Assembly: GCA_963931865.1 (NCBI GenBank)
Contig: OZ007506.1
Span: forward strand, 16,816,242-16,880,241
Direction of reading: 5' to 3'
From: Axinella damicornis
Lineage: Eukaryota > Porifera > Demospongiae > Axinellida > Axinellidae
DNA: 64,000 nt
Of the stretch, positions 57,136 to 64,000 are shown in pieces. Every line of letters begins with the position of its first letter. The first letter of the stretch is position 1. Below the pieces are notes generated by a model. That model saw only the letters and a list, made by a program, of their open reading frames with translations. It made no database searches and was not told the origin of the DNA. Both the position numbers and the translations under genes were made by a program.

Positions 57136-58464
57136 CTACTTTGCATGCACAGTCATATTAATTGTGAAGTGACAGTCTCTAAAATGTACAGATTTAGGGT
57201 GACTGATCGTAGTGTCTTCAGCTCCAAATTCCCTCATCAGTGAGACCACTCCTGGACCATCACTGTCTTGCATAATGAGCACGGAGATGAAGGATAGCTC
57301 TTGGGTGCCATTACAGTTAGGTGAGGGTGAGGCATAGAATGCTTCCAGTAGTCGCTTCAATTCCGAGATCTTGATCTTCAAACAACCTGCATTCGGGTGG
57401 CCACTGGCTGACGTACGAGATGAGTCCAGCGTAAGAGAGTGAAACTGTGGTCGACTGACAGCTTCACACAGAGCTGGTATCAACTGCGTTAGGGGAATTC
57501 CCCATACTCTAGACTCATATGCAAATGTTCCACACTTGAGAGTAACATCCATAAGCTGGTTGTGACACTTCAGCAGTGGCAGCAGTGGACTAAATTCAAC
57601 ATTAGCAGATATAGACTCGTCGTGAAGGACATTTAAGAGTTCTAGGCATTGAACGTTGTCTACAAACTTCATAAGGTTCTCATCAAGTTGATTTGTAGTT
57701 GTGTCCAAACAATAGTATCCGCTTCGACGTCCGGGACATCCGTCAAACATAAACACACATAGATATGCTGGTAGGGTTTTGAAGCAATTAACTAACAGTG
57801 CAAGTATCTCGCAGCCCGTTCTAGGGGGGTCGCTAATGTTAAACGAATAACGAGGGGGTACAACCCACTGCACTACTTCTTCACACGGAGGAAGATATGG
57901 ATTTGGGATCGGGTCGTCTTCAGTTTGCGGAAGCACTGCAAAGTTGGAGAGGGGAACGGAACAAAGTAGATAGGCAATACGTTTCCCTTCACTCTCAGAT
58001 GGGTTATCTTGCAACAGCTGGAAATGACTTACAACCATTGAAGCTATAGCTGAATAGTAGCCATGCATAGTGCGATTGAGTTCTGGAACTCCACCAAAGT
58101 ACGAATATACTGGTGGTCCGTCGTAGCTTGCAAAACATAACTCCCACATTACAATAGGGTCCTTAGGAATATCGTCATACAGATCAATCTTCTTAGTAAA
58201 GGTACCACAATGCACGTATGACTCACTAATCTTCGGCAGTCTGGTGGAGTACAACTCTTCCCACACCTCTGCGGTATCGATTCCATCTGCTATGCTTGGC
58301 TCCTGTAGCAGTGAACAGACGTCAGCCACTGGCAAGTTGAGAAGCAGTTCCCTTCGAAGCTGGGTGGGGAGACCGGCTATCAGCTCCAGTGGGACAACTT
58401 CTAGGTGTTGCATGATGATTAGATGGCAGAGCTTCTCCAAAGAAACTAGTTGTCCAAATGCCAT
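57136..58464 (-). CDS. Intronless 442-residue protein, possible BC-box / leucine-rich adaptor
   Basis: ATG at 58462-58464. The N-terminus LVSLEKLCHLIIMQHLEVVP then LELIAGLPTQLRRELLLNLP resembles the BC-box or VHL-box helices (L-x2-LC-x3-I...HL) of Cul2/elongin substrate adaptors such as ZYG11 and LRRC41. This is by eye and not certain. The C-terminal half has irregular leucine-rich strands (NVQCLELLNVLHDE, NQLMDVTLKCGTF, PQFHSLTLDSS, ELSFISVLIMQD). There is no signal peptide or TM helix, so it is probably cytosolic or nuclear. If the BC-box holds, its role would be to bring a target to a ubiquitin ligase. The whole frame is open and codon use looks normal. Confidence 0.75.
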   Translation of the reverse strand: MAFGQLVSLEKLCHLIIMQHLEVVPLELIAGLPTQLRRELLLNLPVADVCSLLQEPSIADGIDTAEVWEELYSTRLPKISESYVHCGTFTKKIDLYDDIPKDPIVMWELCFASYDGPPVYSYFGGVPELNRTMHGYYSAIASMVVSHFQLLQDNPSESEGKRIAYLLCSVPLSNFAVLPQTEDDPIPNPYLPPCEEVVQWVVPPRYSFNISDPPRTGCEILALLVNCFKTLPAYLCVFMFDGCPGRRSGYYCLDTTTNQLDENLMKFVDNVQCLELLNVLHDESISANVEFSPLLPLLKCHNQLMDVTLKCGTFAYESRVWGIPLTQLIPALCEAVSRPQFHSLTLDSSRTSASGHPNAGCLKIKISELKRLLEAFYASPSPNCNGTQELSFISVLIMQDSDGPGVVSLMREFGAEDTTISHPKSVHFRDCHFTINMTVHAK

Positions 58465-59591
58465 TGTCGATGTACACGTGGTTTCAACGAATCGATTTGA
58501 TTGGTCAAAAGAATCACATGATTGCCGAACGCCTTAGCTATAGCTTGAGTGCGCGCGCAGCGGTACCCAGGCCGTTTATACTCTGGTTTATACTAGCTAT
58601 ACCTGGTACCCCCGGGCCCGGTAGTCAGAGTGAGCTACATGAATACACTTACCAGGCTCCGAATATGAAACGACAATACACCATTGCATACTTGAATGTG
58701 CTGGCAAGTATTAACTCGCTTCCCGCGAGGCTCTAACTTCTGCGTGCACTCACGTATGCACTAGTAACTTAATTATTTACGCGGCACAATTTCCCGCACT
58801 ACCGAGAGTATGATTGCCATCTCCTTCATGTATATAGCACTTTACAGCTTCTATATACAAGCTATAGCTAGCTAGAGACTGAAGAATGAACATGCACTCT
58901 TGCAGGAATCTGCTTTGTTGCAGCAGTTTTGGCAGTGCTTATTCGAATCCTGGTGGCCAAATGGAATGTGGTGAGTTGCTGTGGCTGCTGAGAGATCCTA
59001 AACACAATGTCATAGTGATTGGATGCCAGCCATGTGTTGGATGCCATCATTTCTGCCAACACTGCTCTTCAGGAAAATGTGCTCATATGATGCTGATCCT
59101 GATGTGCTATGTCCGGATCAGTCAGCAGTAGCTACAATTTATGTTCGGTACTGTGACCAGCATTTGGTCCCTTGCTCCTTATGCTCAGTTGTAATTATCC
59201 ATGGGAATTGCTGAATCAAGTTGGCAATGAATTGATTATAGCTCAAAGGAACTTTACCCTAACTGGCATGCTGACACTTCTGTTCACCCACTCAGTGACA
59301 CTTCATTAATCCCAGTGGTTTGGTCTTGATTAATGCCAGTGGTTTAGTCTACAATGAGTGTGGGTGAGCAAAGGTGGCTGAGTGCCGAAGTTCCTATGTT
59401 CTTGTCCATGCAATATGCTACATCAATTTGCTACAACTAAACTGAACACAAGGAACAATGTATCAAACACAAGTTGTTACTAAGTGTTGCAAGTGTAGTG
59501 AACAGCACCAATGCAATTAAATGTTCTGCAATTACATTCGGACATCAGTAGCTATGTAAAGAGCTTTCAAAATTTGTGATTAAGCAGCAAA
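58465..59591. other. Divergent intergenic region
   Basis: It separates the minus-strand gene ending its 5' side at 58464 from the plus-strand gene starting at 59592, so it must hold both promoters. No clear TATA box was seen. 59385-59590 is similar to 62870-63070 upstream of the paralogue (GCAAAGGTGGC, GAACACAAGGAACAA). Confidence 0.5.
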
Positions 59592-60659
59592 ATGTTTTAC
59601 TTCACAGTTGCTACTACAGCTACCATCGTGTTAGCTGTTACTGTTTATCCTGCTGAATCCCAGCAACGCAATGTCACGCTCCCTATTGTCTACCCTGCCA
59701 CAGTGTTTGACATGCAGACCTGTCCTTCGGGGGATGATTTGGCTGGAATCCAAGCTGATATAAACGCTGTTCTCCGAGATGAGGTCATCCCAGCATTGGG
59801 ATGCAGATTGAATGGCCAAGATGCAGCCTGCCCTGCAACATCTTGCAGGTCAATAGCTCAACAGCAGCCACAGTGGCCATCAGGAGACTACTGGGTCACT
59901 AACTCTAGTGGAGCTGCTGTTCAGGTGTACTGTGATCTCACAGGAGAGTGCTGCAATGGCTCCCTTGGTAGAACACGGGTTGTAAAACTGAACATGAGTG
60001 ATCCCACCCGGACTTGTCCAGAACCATGGAGACTGTATCAAGCAACGAGGTCATGTGGAAGAATGACAGGAAGTGGTTCTAGCTCTGTGTTCTTCCCCAC
60101 TAATGGAATACAGTACAACCGTGTGTGCGGGAGGATTATTGGTTACCAGTATGGTACACCAGAAGCATTTTTATGGGCTGTGAACAACCCAAACCGAATA
60201 AGCCTCGAAACAACCGGAAGATTGAACTATGTAGATGGTATTTCCATCACATATGGAAACCCTGGACTTCGGAAGCACATCTGGACCTTTGTTGGGGGGA
60301 AGAGCGAGAACCCTCCCACAGCAAGTAGGAGTGAAGGCTGCCCATGTATCACTGCAAACAACAACAACTTAAGAATTCCAGAATTTGTGCAGGATGACTA
60401 CTTTTGTGAATCTGGCACTACGGATCGTACTCCACCTGCAAATAGGTTGTGGGGTGAAGACCCCCTCTGGGATGGAGATGGTTGTGGATCTACGAGCGGA
60501 AATTGCTGCCTGTTCAACAACCCTCCGTGGTTCTGCAAGCAACTGAATGAAACTGTGACCAGTGAAATTGAAGTTCGTATACTCACAGCTGCTATTTCTG
60601 ACTCAGCCCTTGGAGATGAAGACACACCCATTGGGCTTCTTGAGCTGTATGTCCAGTGA
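59592..60659 (+). CDS. Secreted fibrinogen-like glycoprotein, paralogue 1 (intronless)
   Basis: 355 codons. The start is chosen because FTVATTATIVLAVTVYPAES then QQ is a clear signal peptide and the same ATG context recurs in the tandem copy. After an N-terminal helix-like region (ADINAVLRDEVIPALGC) comes ATSCRSIAQQQPQWPSGDYW followed by AAVQVYCDLTGECCN, the opening of a fibrinogen-C-like domain. The rest has 16 or more cysteines and motifs such as RTCPEPWRLYQATRSCGRMT, KHIWTFVGGKSENPP, EGCPCI, DYFCESGT, NRLWGEDPLWDGDGC and GNCCLFNNPPWFC. This fits a sponge-type family rather than vertebrate ficolins. It would act outside the cell, perhaps in recognition. N-glycosylation sites (NVT, NMS, NET) are present. 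A candidate AATAAA lies at 61237. Confidence 0.88.
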   Translation: MFYFTVATTATIVLAVTVYPAESQQRNVTLPIVYPATVFDMQTCPSGDDLAGIQADINAVLRDEVIPALGCRLNGQDAACPATSCRSIAQQQPQWPSGDYWVTNSSGAAVQVYCDLTGECCNGSLGRTRVVKLNMSDPTRTCPEPWRLYQATRSCGRMTGSGSSSVFFPTNGIQYNRVCGRIIGYQYGTPEAFLWAVNNPNRISLETTGRLNYVDGISITYGNPGLRKHIWTFVGGKSENPPTASRSEGCPCITANNNNLRIPEFVQDDYFCESGTTDRTPPANRLWGEDPLWDGDGCGSTSGNCCLFNNPPWFCKQLNETVTSEIEVRILTAAISDSALGDEDTPIGLLELYVQ

Positions 60660-63071
60660 CAGCATGCTGCATTTACTATAATGAAACTAAAGTTCACTAC
60701 ATATTCAAGATGAGTTTAAATTTTCTGCAGTGCAATAAGAGCATGTTTAAAGTGCAATACTTTCTCAGACACCAGTAATATTATTTCTTGACAACTTACT
60801 ATCATTTCATGTATTTGTAAGTGATCGTAGATCGTATACACAACTATTGATTATTACAAAAAGACTGCATACTGTAATGTTTCGCTCCAGTCTGGACCTT
60901 CATCAGGTTAACTTTGACGTATCGTAATCCATACAAGGAATTTTTGGGTTGCTAATCAACAGCACAATGTCATGTTACCACTATAGTTCAACTCAACAAT
61001 ATTCAACAGCTAGCTAGCTCCGTGCTAATTATAGCATGGCCAACCATAGCCATGTATTTTAATGTGGTATTGAATACCACTCACTCCAGGTCTAAGACAG
61101 TTTGAACTCGCTGTAAACTTTTGCACTGTGGAATGCTCTCCATCCTTCAGCACAATAACTGTGAGTCTTTGTTTCATTCAAATGCATGGTACTGCATGCA
61201 TCACCGCTTAGGTAGAATTGTTTATATGTGTGCTATAATAAATGTAATGGTGTGTTGGGTTAGCAAGGAAAGTAAAAACTGCTTCCAGATGAGATTAATT
61301 TTGCAACATTGTATCCCACAACCCTCAAACATTGAAGTTTGTATTTGAGCGAGTAGCTATAGTTACTTGAGCTGTAGATCATCATGGCTATAATATTGCA
61401 TAACTTTCACTAATGCACCAACTGAAAAGTGTACGGAATGTATTTCTACAACTCCATCACTCAAGCTACATCTAGTTTGCACACATGCAGGTGGAGCACA
61501 AATGATAGCACTATAGGATACATGGCTATACAGAAGTAGCTATAATGTTAATATTCATGGGTGGTGGAACAACCACTAAATGGGATAGACATATTCAAGT
61601 GTATAGCTACATTACTGTTGGAAGCAAGGAAGGCTAGTTCGGACTTTATAAGGACTTGTAAGACTGCATTGGCACTTCTTGTGTTTAAAATTAAAATTTG
61701 TCCTAAGAATTAACCTAGCTCTGCTTAGGTGATTTGGGGAAAGGGAGATCACACGTACCTGAATAATACTTACGTGCATAAGTACTTATTTAGCTAATGT
61801 CGGGGAGGATAGCTATGTGCAATAATAGCAACAGTTGTCAGTGACTGGAGTTGTAGTTATGGTATTAAAAGGACTAGTAGTAGACAAGAAAACTACATTT
61901 GGTCCAAGGGGGAGGACATTCTTCACGCACCAAATTAATGTGAGTGGGTTCCATACCAGACTAACACTAACATCCCATAATGCACTGCACTTTCACATTA
62001 TGTCACAATTGTACTGTCAACACTCACACTATTGTAATGTACATGGTCGTAATAATTATTTCGAGAGTGCACATTGCATCTGGGCTAACCACCACTTGGA
62101 TTTATTCTTTGTGCTCTGTGTAAGTTGAGCACATGGTTGTATGTGTCATGTGCAGTGAATACAGTATTGACATTTTACAAATAAGGTGGTAGTACCACAA
62201 TTGTTTATACATAAGATAAAGGTGAAGAACAATCACCAGGATTCAGTGCAAGCCCCTGCTAGGTATTGTTGAGTGGTTACAGGAGCTACATGTATGGTTA
62301 ATCGAACGCCAAACATGTATGGTAGCCATTCCTGAACATCTGAATGCATAGCTACTTCTGCATTAACATTCCAGTGGCAAACAATATCACAATTTCAGAT
62401 CACTACTTAATGAGCAATCTTATGCATGTACATGACTGTATGGGTTGTTGTACATGTACAGCAGCCATTCCATGACTGTTGTACTTATATGGCAGTGGTT
62501 TATTCAAAGTCTGGTGGCCATGTGCCTGGATTGTGGTGTGTATGCACGGTAGTTTAATTGTTTGATGAGAGAGGCCAACATATTTTGTTGCCATGCCAAC
62601 TGATGGTAGCAAGTAGAACAAAAATGCTGGCAGTGATCTGGTGGATCTGCCATGCACCACATAGGAATACAAAACACAACAGATGTAGGTGCTCTCTCTT
62701 GAGTGATAGAATTGTAAGAGGTCATATTACTACTCCTTGAGCTACAGACTAGTGCACATGCAGGTAGTGCCCAAGTGGAGCAAATCAGGATCTGCATTGC
62801 AATCACACTTTCCAAAGGAATTTTACCCTGATTAAACATGCCAGGGGTTTGGTCTAGTGTGGGAGAGCAAAGGTGGCAGAGTAGCAAGTAGATGTAAAAT
62901 TCCTGTGATCTTTCCCGTGCAACATGCTTTGGCAATTTGCTACAAGAAAAGTGAACACAAGGAACAAGGTACCAAACAAGTTGTAGTGGTACTTGCTGCA
63001 AGTGCCAACTGTGCCATAAAATGCTCTGCAAACTACATTGTCATCATGCAGTCGTTATGTTAAACAGCAAA
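60660..63071. other. Spacer between the tandem paralogues
   Basis: No exon found. The last 600 bp (about 62470-63071) resemble the upstream region of paralogue 1, so the duplicated unit included 5' flanking sequence. AATAAA at 61237-61242 may serve paralogue 1. Confidence 0.5.
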
Positions 63072-64000
63072 ATGTTTTTCTTCACAGTTGCCACTACGGC
63101 TACCATCATGCTAGCTGTTACTGTTCATCCTGCTCATTCCCAGCAACGCAATGTCACACTTCCTATTGTCTACCCTGTCACAGTCGTCGACACGCAAACC
63201 TGTCCTTCGGGAGATGATTTGGCAGGAATCCAGGCTGATACAAATGCTGTTCTTCGAGATGAGGTCATCCCAGCATTGGGATGCAGGTCGAATGGCCAGC
63301 TAGCAGCCTGCCCTGCAACATCTTGCAGGTCAATAGCTCAACAGCAGCCACAGTGGCCATCGGGAGACTACTGGGTCACTAATTCTAGTGGAGCTGCTGT
63401 CCAGGTATACTGTGATCTCACGGGAGAGTGCTGCAGTGGTTCCCTTGGTAGAACACGGGTTGTAAAATTGAACATGAGTGATCCCACCCAGACTTGTCCA
63501 GAACCATGGAGACTGTATCAAGCGACGAGGTCATGTGGAAGAATGACAGGAAGTGGTTCTAGCTCTGTGTTCTTCCCCACTAATGGAGTACAGTACAGTC
63601 GTGTGTGTGGGAGGATTATTGGCTACCAGTATGGTAATCCAGAAGCTTTTCTAAGGGCACAATCAAACCAAGTAACATTGGAAACAAGTGGAAGGTTAAA
63701 CTATGTAGATGGTATTTCCATCACGTATGGATATCCCGGACCTCGGAAGCACATCTGGACCTTTGCTGGGGGGAAGAGTGAGAACCCTCGCACAGGAAGT
63801 AGGAGTGAAGGCTGCCCATGTATTACTGCAAACAACAACAGCTTAAGAATTCCAGAATTTGTGCAGGATGACTACTTTTGTGAATCTGGCACTACGGATC
63901 GTACTCCGCCTGCAAATAGGTTGTGGGGTGAAGACCCCCTCTGGGATGGGGAGGGATGTGGACCTACCAGCGGAAATTGTTGCCAGCTCAACAACCCTCC
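63072..64000 (+). CDS. Secreted fibrinogen-like glycoprotein, paralogue 2 (runs off the window)
   Basis: ATG at 63072 in the same context as paralogue 1 (AACAGCAAAATGTTTTTCTT). The frame is open for about 309 codons to the window end, with no stop. The signal peptide is conserved (FFTVATTATIMLAVTVHPAH), as are all the main motifs: ATSCRSIAQQQPQWPSGDYW, RTRVVKLNMSDPTQTCPEPW, EGCPCI, DYFCESGTTDRTPPANRLWG. Divergence is concentrated around the segment after GRIIGYQYG, where paralogue 1 has TPEAFLWAVNNPNRISLETT and this copy has NPEAFLRAQSNQVTLETS, two residues shorter. About 45 C-terminal residues lie beyond the edge. Confidence 0.87.
   Translation, partial: MFFFTVATTATIMLAVTVHPAHSQQRNVTLPIVYPVTVVDTQTCPSGDDLAGIQADTNAVLRDEVIPALGCRSNGQLAACPATSCRSIAQQQPQWPSGDYWVTNSSGAAVQVYCDLTGECCSGSLGRTRVVKLNMSDPTQTCPEPWRLYQATRSCGRMTGSGSSSVFFPTNGVQYSRVCGRIIGYQYGNPEAFLRAQSNQVTLETSGRLNYVDGISITYGYPGPRKHIWTFAGGKSENPRTGSRSEGCPCITANNNSLRIPEFVQDDYFCESGTTDRTPPANRLWGEDPLWDGEGCGPTSGNCCQLNNP

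Noticed and set aside
58860..59220. Short frames upstream of the fibrinogen-like gene
   Set aside because: The region resembles duplicated 5' flank of the paralogue at about 62470-63071, where the frames are not kept.

Overview
This is a eukaryotic, animal-type window with intron-split genes (GT/AG junctions, consistent phases), abundant microsatellites and many nested transposon relics. The protein families point to a sponge: a beta-helix plus multi-pass membrane protein, short fibrinogen-like secreted glycoproteins in tandem, and an ankyrin gene with one repeat per exon. A demosponge is my best guess, from family recognition only. There is one 200-base assembly gap (13197-13396).

Layout. 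3-188 may be the last exon of an upstream gene. 2823-11564 (+) is an ankyrin-repeat gene with ten recognisable exons, both ends missing. 12000-27800 has no convincing complete host gene. It is a transposon landscape: tiny MITEs with 9-bp target duplications, a MULE-like foldback carrying two nested hAT-type insertions, a LINE 3' end, a tRNA-derived SINE, an integrase/Ulp1-protease ORF, and a 907-bp palindromic element whose empty site is preserved in a related copy nearby. A CUTA-like first exon is stranded at 15943, with a decayed copy at 50066.

28105-46985 (+) is a large type I membrane protein assembled here from about 18 exons: FN3 domains, a YWTD (LDLR class B) propeller segment, more FN3 domains, one transmembrane helix and a short tail. 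The domain order resembles ROS1/sevenless ectodomains, but I see no kinase. Its introns hold a Penelope-like element, hAT and TA-flanked MITEs, and three copies of a hairpin-ended minisatellite repeat. Nearly every splice acceptor abuts a (CA)n or CT-rich microsatellite.

50712-54768 (-) encodes a beta-helix/multi-TM protein in two overlapping frames separated at a T7 homopolymer. 56063-56620 holds Ty3/Gypsy pol debris. 57136-58464 (-) is an intronless protein of unrecognised family with a possible BC-box. 59592-60659 and 63072-64000 (+) are tandem paralogues of a secreted fibrinogen-like glycoprotein; the second runs off the window.

The host genes look like surface, adhesion or recognition proteins (FN3/YWTD receptor, beta-helix receptor, fibrinogen-like secreted proteins) plus ankyrin and putative ubiquitin-adaptor proteins. 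No operon-like or pathway linkage is visible. All exon models and element boundaries were read by eye from splice signals, frame and repeats.
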